Positions 8,777 through 17,340 of a stretch of DNA of 64,000 nt are shown piece after piece. Under the pieces are notes generated by a model. That model was not told the DNA's origin. It searched no databases and saw only the letters and a program-made list of their open reading frames with translations. Numbering within the stretch: position 1 is the first letter of the stretch; every line of letters starts with the position of its first letter. The position numbers and the translations under genes are program-made. Origin of the DNA: Lewinellaceae bacterium (GTDB lineage Bacteria > Bacteroidota > Bacteroidia > Chitinophagales > Saprospiraceae); assembly GCA_016716135.1 (NCBI GenBank), contig JADJWX010000002.1, positions 558,001 to 622,000 on the forward strand, in the 5' to 3' direction.

Positions 8777-9475
8777 AGAAGCCATAATTTGTGCGATGGC
8801 TTTCCCGAGGCGTGCTTCGCCGGTTTCGGCTTTGAGCGCATCGAGCGATTTGAAAAAGATCAGCTGCCCTTCAACGAGGTAAAGCACATCGGTGGCCAGC
8901 TCTTCCAGGTCGCTCATGATGTGGGAGGTGATGAGAAACAGTTTGTTGCGCTGTTTTTCGCGCCCGATTTTTTCTTTTAAAATTTCGGCCGACAGTGGGT
9001 CCAGGCCGGCGGTGGGTTCATCCAGGATCATCACCGGTGCGTCGAACAGGAAGGCCAGTGCGGCGCTTACTTTTTGGCGGGTACCGCCGGAAAGCGTGCG
9101 CATGGTTTTTTGGTAAATGGCCGGCAACTTGTACGCCTGGATCAGTTCGTCGTCGAAGGCCGTTTCGCCCTTGCGCAGGTCGCGCATCATGTCGAACAAC
9201 TGGCCGACCTGCATATTGTCGGGGTAACGCCCGATCTGGGGCATGTAGCCGATGAAACGCCGGTAGCGTGCGTCGGTCTGGATGGGTTGCCCCTGGAACC
9301 GGATCGTTCCGCTTTCGGGCATTACCATACCCAGGATGCTTTTGATCAAAGTGGTTTTGCCGGAGCCGTTCGGGCCGATGATGGCCACGGCCTGGCCGCG
9401 TTCAAACCCGATATTGATGTTGTTCAGCACCCGGAGTTTGCCGAAGGTTTTATTGATTTGTTGTACCTGTAACAT
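8750..9475 (-). CDS. nosF: NosF-type ABC transporter ATP-binding protein
   Basis: ATPase subunit of the NosDFY maturation complex. The 241 residues contain Walker A GPNGSGKTTLIKS, the Q-loop region GYMPQIGR, the ABC signature LSGGTRQKVS, Walker B PVMILDEPTAGLDP and the switch His in LFLITSHIMSDLEEL. The start overlaps the end of nosD by 26 bp, so the two are translationally close. The extreme C-terminus is unusual: after KAIAQIMAS the last residues DYGVRSVH come from CCGTAAT/CCGCACT repeat DNA shared with the spacer next to it. The native end has probably been altered by the repeat; the ABC core is intact. Confidence 0.88.
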   Translation of the reverse strand: MLQVQQINKTFGKLRVLNNINIGFERGQAVAIIGPNGSGKTTLIKSILGMVMPESGTIRFQGQPIQTDARYRRFIGYMPQIGRYPDNMQVGQLFDMMRDLRKGETAFDDELIQAYKLPAIYQKTMRTLSGGTRQKVSAALAFLFDAPVMILDEPTAGLDPLSAEILKEKIGREKQRNKLFLITSHIMSDLEELATDVLYLVEGQLIFFKSLDALKAETGEARLGKAIAQIMASDYGVRSVH

Positions 9476-10703
9476 AAGGCTTCATTAATGGTGAATCGTC
9501 ACGCAGTTTATCGGGGCTAAGGCTGGGGATCACTTTTTCCGCCCGGTCGAGCAGAAACACCGTAAAACTCCGCCAGAACATCATGGCATAAGGCATCTGG
9601 TCCGACACCATGGCAAAAAGGCTGACCGGGTGGTAGGGCACGTCGCCAAACTGGTCCTTGTTCAGGTCGTAGCCTTCGTATTTGTCCCAGTAGTTGCGTT
9701 CGAAAGTATTGAGCACCAGTTTGTTATTGGTGGAAACATCGAAGGTGTTGGCCAAAAAATTGTTGTGGCGGAAGATGTTGTTTTCGCAGCTGGCCTGCAG
9801 TTTCAGCGCCCAGCCGTTTTTCCGGAAATCATTGCGCTCGAAGGTGCTCCGGGTACAACCTTCCATAAAAATGCCGATCGTATTTTCGGTAAACTTGTTG
9901 TCCGCCAGGTAACTCCCCTGGATGTCTTTCAACAGCAGGGCATAGGAGGCGCTCCCGCGGTTGTCGGCAAAGTTGTTGTGCACCATGCGCACGTTACGGG
10001 TGTACATGACCGCCACGCCGGCGCCGTTTCGGGCGAAGGTGTTGTGCTCGTAGGCGTCGTTGTGCGAAAACATAAAATGCAACCCGTAGCGAATGTTGTT
10101 GGTGCAGCTGTTGCGTTGCACGGTGGAGTTGGTCACAAACTCAAAATAAATCCCGTCGCGGTGGCCGCTGATCCGGTTGTCGGCAATGTGCACGCTGTCG
10201 CACTTCCAGGCATGCACGCCGTTGCCGGCGTTTTGCTCGACGGTAGCGTTGGAGGTCATTCGGTTACCCGTCACCCAGCACTGTTTGGAAGCCGAGAGGT
10301 ACACGCCGAAGTAGTTGTTTTCCAAAATATTATTGAAAACATAGACATAGCGGGCGTTGTACACTTTTATCCCGGCAATATCGTCGAGCGAGGTTGCGCC
10401 GCAATTGGCCACCCGGAAGCCGCTCACACTGACATAACTCGACCGGATGCTCAGGGGCTGGTACTGGTTTTCGCCGTCGAGCAGGGGCCGGTTGATGCCC
10501 CGGAGCGTGAGCGGTTTATCCACGGTAATGCCGCCTTCCCGGTAGGTGCCAGCCTGCACGAGTACGGTGTCGTAGGGTCTCGCTTTTGCGATAGCATCGC
10601 GCACGCTGGAAAGCGGGGTGCCGGGGGCTACCGTCCAGGTGCGGGCCTGGAGTGCAGCGGCACAAAGCAACAGCATGCTGGTATACAGGATAGATTTCTT
10701 CAT
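9450..10703 (-). CDS. nosD: Periplasmic copper-site maturation protein NosD
   Basis: Periplasmic right-handed beta-helix protein that acts with NosF and NosY to insert the sulfide-bridged copper centre of N2O reductase. The 417 residues begin with a signal peptide (KKSILYTSMLLLCAAALQA) and TWTVAPGTPLSSVRDAIAKA. Repeated beta-helix rungs follow, such as NNILENNYFGVYLSAS, NRISGHRDGIYFEFV and NNFADNRGSASYALLL, matching the CASH/NosD fold. The conserved late segment NYWDKYEGYDLNKDQFGDV is followed by SLFAMVSDQMPYAMMFWRSF. Length and order match known NosD proteins. A small palindrome (CGGACC-TCC-GGTCCG, 10710-10724) lies just upstream of the start. Confidence 0.92.
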   Translation of the reverse strand: MKKSILYTSMLLLCAAALQARTWTVAPGTPLSSVRDAIAKARPYDTVLVQAGTYREGGITVDKPLTLRGINRPLLDGENQYQPLSIRSSYVSVSGFRVANCGATSLDDIAGIKVYNARYVYVFNNILENNYFGVYLSASKQCWVTGNRMTSNATVEQNAGNGVHAWKCDSVHIADNRISGHRDGIYFEFVTNSTVQRNSCTNNIRYGLHFMFSHNDAYEHNTFARNGAGVAVMYTRNVRMVHNNFADNRGSASYALLLKDIQGSYLADNKFTENTIGIFMEGCTRSTFERNDFRKNGWALKLQASCENNIFRHNNFLANTFDVSTNNKLVLNTFERNYWDKYEGYDLNKDQFGDVPYHPVSLFAMVSDQMPYAMMFWRSFTVFLLDRAEKVIPSLSPDKLRDDSPLMKPYVTGTTNQ

Positions 10704-10796
10704 GTTTTGCGGACCTCCGGTCCGGTCGGAATTGGTTCAAAAAATACAGCTATACCGGAAAGAACGTGGTTTGCGAAAAATTGGAGGCGGTTAGGT

Positions 10797-11008
10797 TATT
10801 GTCGGCGTGACTCCAAGTCTAATGTCGTCAACTTAGCAAGTTGGAACGCGGATGACGCGGATGTAAACAACGCGGATTGCCGCAGATTTTTTTAAAAAAA
10901 TCAGTGTAAATCCGTGTTCCCGCTGAAAGCGGGATCGGCGTCATCCGCGTTCCATTGAAGAGTGTACGCTAAGTTGACGACATTAGACTCCAAGTCACGC
11001 CGACAATA
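10797..11008. mobile_element. MITE-like element with 41-bp terminal inverted repeats between nosD and the nosL fusion
   Basis: Left end 10797-10837 and right end 10968-11008 are inverted copies of 41 bp. They differ only in the middle of ACTCCAAGT, which is itself inverted between the ends. A second inner pair (GGAACGCGGATGACG / CGTCATCCGCGTTCC) and a central GATTTTTTTAAAAAAATC palindrome make the 212 bp nearly one long hairpin. No coding capacity. It accounts for most of the 313-bp gap. A partial copy of its end sits at 8726-8748 beside nosF. Mobility is inferred from structure alone. Confidence 0.7.
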
Positions 11009-11016
11009 CGCACGGA

Positions 11017-12084
11017 TTATCTGGTGGCCTCGTTGTTGTTCGCACCAACGACCCGGTGCACCTCAGCCCAACTGATGGTTGTTCCTCCGACGCGGGCTTT
11101 CACGGCTTCCAGATCATCCGGGTTGCTGAATGCGGCCAGCCCCGACGCCATGGGTGTTTTCAGGTTTTCGCTGTGCAGAAAAAGAGTGGTGTTCACATCC
11201 AGCAACACACCCGCATGGGCGTAGTCGGTCGTGTACCGGCCGGCCACCTCCATTTCCGGCACGGTGCCGGCCTGCAGGAAGCGGGTAAAACAGTTGAGGT
11301 CGTCAAACTTGTACACCTTGCCTTTTTTCGTGATCAACTCGGCGCCGAAGTGTTTGTCCATCAAGGTCATCTTGCAAAACGCGCAGTTGTCTACGCCGTA
11401 ATTGATTGCCTGCGGACCGGTAGTGCATTGTCCGAAAAACAGGGGCAGCAACACCGCCACCGTCGCCAGGCCGGCGCTCCGGGCAGGCGTCGTCTTCACC
11501 GGACGGCCTTGTTTGCGGTGACGCCACCATTCGTAGGCCACCACCAGCAATGCCAGGCCGGTAACGGCCATCAAAATCCAGCCGCCGGTGTCGGGTAGCG
11601 ACCAGGCTTCGAAATTGAGCAGTTTTTTATAGCCTAAAACCGGAGGCTGGTAGGCCATGCCGGGGATTATGATCGGCGCGGTAGGGTCGAGGTTGTGGCC
11701 GTAATCGTAGCCCCAGCGCCAAAAATCGTACAGTGCCAGGCTGTCGGCTACCGCCAAAACCAACCAGAAAAGCAAGGCCGACCACCAGCGCCCGATCAGG
11801 GCCAGGACCAGGCAAACGCCGGAAACCGCCATGATGACCGTTCCCAGATATTCAAACTCCGGAAACATTTCCACGCTGATGGCCCGCATGCCGATGTAGT
11901 GGTTGAGCGCACTAATGATCTTGACATCTCCGGTCAGGGTGTTGTGCCAGATTTGCATTTCCAGGCCTTCCGGATATTGCGGCGCCGTCAGGTAGATGTA
12001 CCAGATGGGCACAAATAGCAGGATGAGCAGTGAAAGCGCGCCCAGGGCAAGCAGGATTCGGGATATGTTGGTGATCTTGAACAT
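11017..12084 (-). CDS. nosL: Membrane domain fused to NosL copper chaperone
   Basis: Copper delivery protein for N2O reductase with an added membrane part. Residues 1-190 hold hydrophobic segments (RILLALGALSLLILLFVP, YLGTVIMAVSGVCLVLAL, ALLFWLVLAVADSLALY, WILMAVTGLALLVVAYEWW). Residues from about 206 look like a normal NosL lipoprotein: GLATVAVLLPLFFGQC resembles a lipoprotein signal with its Cys, then YGVDNCAFCKMTLMDKHFG is the NosL copper motif (CxxCKM) and YKFDDLNCFTRFL follows. Family NosL proteins are usually separate lipoproteins of 150-190 residues, so the 355-residue chain is a fusion; no internal Met is available for a separate start. The C-terminal domain should face the periplasm. 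It lies between the fasciclin gene and nosD. Confidence 0.85.
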   Translation of the reverse strand: MFKITNISRILLALGALSLLILLFVPIWYIYLTAPQYPEGLEMQIWHNTLTGDVKIISALNHYIGMRAISVEMFPEFEYLGTVIMAVSGVCLVLALIGRWWSALLFWLVLAVADSLALYDFWRWGYDYGHNLDPTAPIIIPGMAYQPPVLGYKKLLNFEAWSLPDTGGWILMAVTGLALLVVAYEWWRHRKQGRPVKTTPARSAGLATVAVLLPLFFGQCTTGPQAINYGVDNCAFCKMTLMDKHFGAELITKKGKVYKFDDLNCFTRFLQAGTVPEMEVAGRYTTDYAHAGVLLDVNTTLFLHSENLKTPMASGLAAFSNPDDLEAVKARVGGTTISWAEVHRVVGANNNEATR

Positions 12085-12110
12085 GATAGTTGTTTTTAAT
12101 GATTATTGGC

Positions 12111-12192
12111 GGTTGGCAGTTGGCTGTTGGCTAATACCGGGGCGGGAAAATTCCGCTTTTCGTGTACAGCCAACAACCAACAGCCAATAGCC
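12111..12192. repeat. Inverted heptamer-word repeat (GTTGGCW) between nosL and the fasciclin gene
   Basis: Left arm 12111-12133 consists of GGTTGGCAGTTGGCTGTTGG, that is three GTTGGCA/T heptamers. The right arm 12168-12192 carries the complementary words (AGCCAACAACCAACAGCC). About 34 bp separate them. No gene. Confidence 0.75.
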
Positions 12193-12200
12193 AAAGCGCT

Positions 12201-12755
12201 CTATTCCGGCGGCAGCAACACGCTATCCACCACATGCACGACGCCGTTAGATGCCGGTACGGAGGCCACGATATTGACGGCGCCGTTCAGCAGGATTTTG
12301 CCGTCCTTGTTGCTGATTTCCACATTTTTCAGGTTGACCTGGTTGAGCTTTTGCCCGTCGCGCATGAGTTCGGTTTTGATTACGCCGACATACACGTGGT
12401 ATTCGAGGATATTGGAAAGCGCGTTTTTGTTTTCAGGCTTCATCAGGTCGTCCAGCGTTTCCTTGGGCAACTTGGCGAAGGCTTCGTCGGTCGGTGCAAA
12501 AACCGTGAACGGCCCGGCATTGGCCAGGGCATCTTCCAACCCGGCAGCCTGAACGGCGGCCACCAGGGTTTTATGGTTGGGCGAACCGATAGCAATCTGC
12601 AGCACATTTTTCTGCGATTCTTCGTCTTGAACAGCAGACTGGCCGGGACCGGCTGCGGCATCGGCAGTTTGATCGGTGGCCGGAGCGCTGTCGGTGCAGG
12701 AGCAGGCCAGCGCGATAGCAAAGAGGGTTGTTAATAGCAGATACAGGCGTTTCAT
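12201..12755 (-). CDS. Fasciclin-domain lipoprotein in the nos operon
   Basis: The 184 residues start with a lipoprotein signal (KRLYLLLTTLFAIALACSC), then a low-complexity linker (SAPATDQTADAAAGPG) and one fasciclin (FAS1/beta-Ig-H3) domain. The domain shows its two boxes: GPFTVFAPTDEAFAKLP near residue 95, and NGVVHVVDSVLLPPE at the C-terminus, with ILEYHVY in between. Fasciclin domains usually mediate binding between surface molecules; what it binds here is unknown. Its position between nosZ and nosL suggests cotranscription with them and a location in the periplasmic leaflet of a membrane. A role in N2O reductase assembly or anchoring is inference. Confidence 0.87.
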   Translation of the reverse strand: MKRLYLLLTTLFAIALACSCTDSAPATDQTADAAAGPGQSAVQDEESQKNVLQIAIGSPNHKTLVAAVQAAGLEDALANAGPFTVFAPTDEAFAKLPKETLDDLMKPENKNALSNILEYHVYVGVIKTELMRDGQKLNQVNLKNVEISNKDGKILLNGAVNIVASVPASNGVVHVVDSVLLPPE

Positions 12756-12772
12756 AATTTCTATTTTTAAAT

Positions 12773-12876
12773 GGTTAGCAGGTTAGCGGTTAGCAGGTTA
12801 CTGGTTAGCAGGTTTCTGGCTGTTCACCATCCGAAATGGTGTAAAACCTTTAACCAGTAACCTGCTAACCAGTAAC
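12773..12876. repeat. Inverted GGTTAGC(A) repeats around a GTTCACCAT core, between fasciclin gene and nosZ
   Basis: Left arm 12773-12815 has five words GGTTAGCA, GGTTAGC, GGTTAGCA, GGTTACT, GGTTAGCA. The right arm 12844-12876 has the complement (AACCAGTAACCTGCTAACC). The loop holds GTTCACCATCCGAAATGGTG (12822-12841), a variant of the sequence shared with other repeat loci in this window. Confidence 0.75.
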
Positions 12877-12881
12877 TTTTT

Positions 12882-14844
12882 TTATTGAACCATGTCGTCT
12901 CCCGTGCCGTACTTCAGCGGCACATTGGAGCCGGCGGGCGATACCCGGATATAGCCTTGCATTTCCTGGTGCAAGGCCGAACAGAAGTCGGTGCAGTAGA
13001 ACGGGATGACACCGGCTTTTTCAGCCTTCCAGTACAGGGTTTGGGTTTCACCCGGCATGACCAGAATTTCGGCGGTTTTCGAACCCCGGATCGTGAAGCC
13101 GTGCGGGATGTCCCAGTCTTGTTCGAGGTTGGTCACGTGGAAATACACCTCGTCGCCTACTTTCACGCCTTCGATGTTATCGGGCGTCAGGTGGGAGCGG
13201 ATAGCGGTCATGTACACGTGTACCTGGTTGCCCTGGCGGGTCACTTTGGCTTCTTTTTCCCCTTTGGCCACGTAGGGGTGTTTGTTTTCCTCCAGTTTGT
13301 AAATTTTGACCGATTTATCCTTGATCAAATCCGCAGGCACGGCGTTGGCGTAGTGTGGCTCGCCGATAGTCGGGAAGTCGAGGATCAGTTTCATCTTGTC
13401 GCCGCTGATGTCGTAAAGTTGTGCCGACTGGGTCAGCTCGGGTCCGGTGGGCAGGAAGCGGTCTTTGGTGATCTTGTTGTAGGCGATCACGTATTTTTCC
13501 CCAGGGTTTTTTGGTGTCGCCGCCCGGTACGCAGAGGTGGCCGATGGAGTAGTAGGTCGGCACGCGGTCGAGCACTTCGAGGCTTTCCACATTCCATTTT
13601 ACGATTTCGGAAGACACGAACATGGAAGTGTAGGCATTGCCCTTGTCGTCAAATTCGGTGTGCAGCGGGCCGAGGCCGGGTTTCTGAACTTCACCGTGCA
13701 GCACAGCGTCGTATTTCAGCACCGGGATGCCGTTGTATTCGCCGTCGAAGGTGCGGTCGGAAATGGCCTTGAGCATTTTGTCAAAGGAAAATACCGGGAT
13801 CACGGCAGCCAGTTTGCCGGAGGCGGCAATGTATTTGCCGGTCGGGTCTACGTCGCAGCCGTGCGGACTTTTCGGGCAGGGCATTAGGTACACAAAATCT
13901 TTCAATTCGGTCGGGTCGAGCGTCAGCACCTCCGTCTCCCAGGTCGTGGTGGCGGAGTGGGTTTCTTCGCTATACGTGTTGTGCGCATAGCGGGATGTTT
14001 TGCGCTGGCCTTTGCCGGCTTTCATGTATTCTTCCGCTTTGCGCCAGTTGATGGCAACGATGAAGTCCTTGTCGTTTTGCGAAGCATTCACCTCCAGCAG
14101 GGTATGGGCCTGTTCGGAATTGTAGCAGGAGAAAAACATCCAGTCTTTACTCGGTCCGCGTCCGCCGCGGGCCAGGTCGAAGTCCATGCCCGGCATGAGC
14201 ACCTGGAACGCCAGTTTCATGCGGCCGCTTTGCGGGTCGACGCTGACAAAGGAAAGCGTGCCTTTGAAATTTTCCTTGTAGGAATCGATGGGCACGTCCT
14301 TGTCGTCCATCGGGATGGAAAACCGGGTGCCGGCAACGACATACTCGGTGTTTTCGGTAATAAACGGCGAGGAGTGGTTCCCGCCGGCGTTGGGGATTTC
14401 CAGGATTTCCACTGTGCGGAAAGTCGTGAGGTCAACCCGTGCGATACGCGGAGTATTGTTGGCGTTGCCAAACAGCCAGCGGGCGTCCTGCACCCCATCC
14501 GTTTCGGATATGGAGATGTGGTGCTGGTCGTCCCAGGGAATCCAGCCGTAGGAAGTGTTGAGCATGGCTTTGGTTTCTTCGCTGAAGCCGTAGCCGTTTT
14601 CCGGGAAAACGGAAAAGGCCGGGATGATGCGCAGCAAGCGTCCCGAGGGCAGGCCGTAAACGGAAATATTTCCGTTGAAGCCGCCTGAAACGAAGTTGTA
14701 AAATTCGTCGTATGTGCCTGGCGCCACGTAGGCTTTTTCGGCAGCATCGGTGGCCGACGCAGTGGCAGCGCCTTTGGTTTTGCATTGGTAAAGCGCCGCT
14801 ACTACCAGTAGCAAAGCGCCGGAAAACAAGAGTATCTTTTTCAT
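12882..14844 (-). CDS. nosZ: Nitrous-oxide reductase, clade II (Sec-type), split by a one-base insertion
   Basis: Periplasmic enzyme reducing N2O to N2. A lipoprotein-like or Sec signal (KKILLFSGALLLVVAALYQC) replaces the twin-arginine signal of clade I. CuZ histidines lie in DDQHHIS, GGNHSSPF, PKSPHGCDVDPTGKY, GPLHTEFDDKGNAY and IGHLCVPGGD; the CuA motif FYCTDFCSALHQEM lies at 12960-13003 in the C-terminal cupredoxin domain. The frame breaks at 13503: VPGGDTKKP runs out of frame, while the next frame reads NPGEKYVIAYNKITKDRF. Removing the extra base (A on the plus strand) gives a continuous 653-residue protein, the normal clade II length. An assembly error, a true inactivating mutation or a +1 shift at CCC-T are all possible. 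Cytochrome c precedes it, fasciclin follows. Confidence 0.9.
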
Positions 14845-14985
14845 ATGTTGAAATTGATTTAAGGTGTGCGTTGATTTACGATTTGTGATTTTGGATTTAC
14901 GCGTGTTTCAACTTGCTGTGTGAACATGGAGTGCGCGCTTTTATGGATGGTGTGTCGGGTGCAAATTGCAAATCCGAATTCCCGG

Positions 14986-15456
14986 TTATTTTTCCCCGTC
15001 GTTTTGGCGCATAAATTCCAGCACATCCCGCGCATCACCGATGGATACGTTCTGGTCGGGCATGCGGGTCAGGCAGAGTTGCAGCAGTTTTTGGGCTTCT
15101 TCGTCTTTTTCCAGCATGACCTCCACGTTGGTGATCATATTCATGATCCACTCGGGCTTGCGGGTTTTCGTCACATCCTTCCAGCCCGGCCCGACAATGC
15201 GTTTGTCGTCGAGTTTGTGGCAGGCCGCGCATTTCATGTCGTAAATGGCTTTGCCGCGTTCGACGCGGTCGGCTTCAAGCGGCGTTTTCAGTTCGACAAA
15301 TTTGATCTCGCCGACCCCCTTGCCCTCGGCCAGCATTTTTTCTTCGGGTGTTTGCGCAGCTGCGGGCGCGCTGTCGCTTTTTGTGGTGGCATCGCCGCCA
15401 CCACAGGCAGCCAGGGCAAAAACAAGCAGGAACAGGGCAACATTACAGGCTTTCAT
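14986..15456 (-). CDS. Lipoprotein c-type cytochrome, first gene of the nos operon
   Basis: The 156-residue product has a lipoprotein signal (KACNVALFLLVFALAACGGG), a short linker and one class I cytochrome c domain: heme motif CAACH in YDMKCAACHKLDDK, then GPGWKDVTKTRKPEWI, and the likely axial Met in LTRMPDQNVS. Such cytochromes head many clade II nos clusters and probably pass electrons to NosZ from the membrane side. I chose the ATG at 15456 because it gives a proper lipoprotein signal; the longer open frame up to 15711 starts with unconvincing residues. A 141-bp spacer without clear features separates it from nosZ. Confidence 0.88.
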   Translation of the reverse strand: MKACNVALFLLVFALAACGGGDATTKSDSAPAAAQTPEEKMLAEGKGVGEIKFVELKTPLEADRVERGKAIYDMKCAACHKLDDKRIVGPGWKDVTKTRKPEWIMNMITNVEVMLEKDEEAQKLLQLCLTRMPDQNVSIGDARDVLEFMRQNDGEK

Positions 15457-15514
15457 ACAACTGATTTTTAGCTGAATAATTAGTTTGAACACTGCAAGTT
15501 TAGGGGTGGTCAGT

Positions 15515-15550
15515 GCCGGGCATTTATGATTTGAATCATAAATGCCCGGC
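15515..15550. promoter_or_regulatory. 16-bp perfect palindrome with an FNR/CRP-like core upstream of the nos operon
   Basis: Stem 15515-15530 (GCCGGGCATTTATGAT) pairs with 15535-15550 around TTGA. Its centre is ATGAT-TTGA-ATCAT, which keeps TGAT-N4-ATCA of the FNR consensus TTGAT-N4-ATCAA. The centre lies 76 nt upstream of the cytochrome c start, a workable distance for activation by a CRP/FNR-family regulator. The outer half resembles other intergenic hairpins here (GGCATTTATGCC near 6085), so it may instead be a repeat. It lies in a 325-bp gap between divergent genes; nothing else was seen in that gap. Confidence 0.5.
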
Positions 15551-15781
15551 GCCAGTGTATGCCGGTGCGAATAGCCGAAAAAACAGCCCGTGGCGGCCAA
15601 ACTGGTTTTGAAAGAAGAAAACACATGATGAAAATCAGGGAGGGGGGTGTCGAAAATCAGGGTGCAAAACCACGAAGTCCGGCTGCTGGTTAAACTTGAA
15701 CAGACCAACAAATTTTAGATTTGAAATAAAAATTTGAAACGGGAAAAGTAGCATTGTGACTGCTGGTCCTATCTTACGGGC

Positions 15782-17299
15782 ATGAAAAACAATACTTCCG
15801 GCTGGGTAAACCGTTTTCTCAGCATCGTCGAGCGGCTGGGCAATATGCTGCCGCATCCTGCAACGCTATTTGCCATGTTTGCCGCCTTCGTCGTGCTGCT
15901 CAGCGGTTTTCTGAGCTGGTTCGACCTGTCGGTAACCCACCCGGGTACCAAGCAAACCATCACGGTAGTCAACCTGATGTCGGTGGAAGGGTTGCATATG
16001 ATCCTCACGAAGATGATTACCAACTTCACCGGATTCGCCCCCTTGGGCACCGTGTTGGTGTCGCTGCTGGGCATCGGCATTGCAGAAGGTACCGGCCTGA
16101 TCGGCGCAGCGTTGCGGCTGGTGGTGCTGAAGTCGCCGGCCAAATTGCTCACGCTGGTGATCGTTTTTGCCGGGGTGATGTCCAACACCGCCAGCGAAGT
16201 GGGTTACGTGCTGTTGGTGCCCTTGTCGGCCATCATTTTTCTGGCGGCGGGGCGGCATCCGCTGGCGGGCCTGGCTGCGGCCTTTGCGGGTGTTTCGGGC
16301 GGCTACAGCGCCAATTTGCTGCTGGGCACCATCGATCCGCTGCTGGCCGGCCTGTCGCAGGAAGCGGCGCAGATCATCGATCCGGACTACCTGGTGAACC
16401 CTGCCTGCAATTATTATTTCATGTTTGTGTCCACCTTCCTGATCACGTTCCTCGGCGCCTGGGTGACCGAGCGGATTGTGGAGCCGCGCCTGGGTAAATA
16501 TACCGGCGACGAAAAAGCCGAGGAGGTAAAACCCATGAGCCCTGCTGAGAAAAAAGGCCTGCGCTACGCCCTGGTGGCGGCGCTGTTGTTCACAGCGTTT
16601 TTGCTGGCGGGCCTCATCCCGGCCGACGGGTATTTGCGCAACCCGGAGACGGGCGAAATCCTGCATTCGCCGTTTCTGTCGGGCATTGTGGCGCTCCTGT
16701 TTTTAAGTGCGGCGATTACGGGTATTGCCTACGGCATCGGGGCAAAAACGGTAAAAAACGACACCGATGTGATGCGCGGCATGGCCAAGACGATGGAAAC
16801 GCTGGGTTCGTACATTGTGCTGGTATTTTTCGCTGCGCAATTTGTCGCGTATTTCAACTGGACCAACATCGGCCTGATCACGGCCGTGAAGGGGGCCGAG
16901 GCGCTCAAGGCTTCGGGGCTGGGGCCCATCCCCCTGATGATCACTTTCGTGGCTATTTCCGCCAGCATCAACCTGGTCATGGGCAGCGCCTCGGCCAAAT
17001 GGGCCATTATGGCGCCGGTGTTTATCCCGATGTTTATGCTGTTGGGCTACACCCCGGAGTTTACCCAGGCGGCCTACCGGGTGGGCGACAGCGTGTCGAA
17101 TATCATCTCGCCCATGATGTCGTATTTCGCGCTCATCGTGGCATTTATTCAACGCTACGACCCCAAGGCGGGTATCGGCACCGTGGTATCCACCATGTTG
17201 CCGTACACCGTGCTGTTTTTCCTGGGTTGGGTGGTGCTGCTGATCATTTGGATTTTGTTGGAGTTACCGCTGGGTTTTGGGGCAGGGTTGTTTTTGTAG
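15782..17299 (+). CDS. AbgT-family transporter
   Basis: Inner-membrane transporter of the AbgT family (p-aminobenzoyl-glutamate importers and sulfonamide exporters). The 505 residues are highly hydrophobic, with about 12 membrane segments. Family-typical stretches are VERLGNMLPHPATLFAMFA near the N-terminus, FTGFAPLGTVLVSLLGIGIAE near residue 85, MSNTASEVGYVLLVPL near 140, SGGYSANLLLGTIDPLLAGL near 180, and INLVMGSASAKWAIMAPVF near 400. Length and order match the family. The substrate cannot be read from sequence. It is divergent from the nos operon and no folate gene is adjacent. Confidence 0.9.
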   Translation: MKNNTSGWVNRFLSIVERLGNMLPHPATLFAMFAAFVVLLSGFLSWFDLSVTHPGTKQTITVVNLMSVEGLHMILTKMITNFTGFAPLGTVLVSLLGIGIAEGTGLIGAALRLVVLKSPAKLLTLVIVFAGVMSNTASEVGYVLLVPLSAIIFLAAGRHPLAGLAAAFAGVSGGYSANLLLGTIDPLLAGLSQEAAQIIDPDYLVNPACNYYFMFVSTFLITFLGAWVTERIVEPRLGKYTGDEKAEEVKPMSPAEKKGLRYALVAALLFTAFLLAGLIPADGYLRNPETGEILHSPFLSGIVALLFLSAAITGIAYGIGAKTVKNDTDVMRGMAKTMETLGSYIVLVFFAAQFVAYFNWTNIGLITAVKGAEALKASGLGPIPLMITFVAISASINLVMGSASAKWAIMAPVFIPMFMLLGYTPEFTQAAYRVGDSVSNIISPMMSYFALIVAFIQRYDPKAGIGTVVSTMLPYTVLFFLGWVVLLIIWILLELPLGFGAGLFL

Positions 17300-17340
17300 A
17301 ACAGAAATTGCCTGTACTTTTTCGGATTTGCGCAGCAGGC

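Noticed and set aside
9630..10895. 421-codon open frame opposite nosD
   Set aside because: Shadow of nosD; composition is skewed to Val/Gly/His and no motif is seen.
15866..16666. 266-codon open frame opposite the AbgT transporter
   Set aside because: Antisense reading of a membrane protein gene, rich in Gln/His/Arg, without any family feature.
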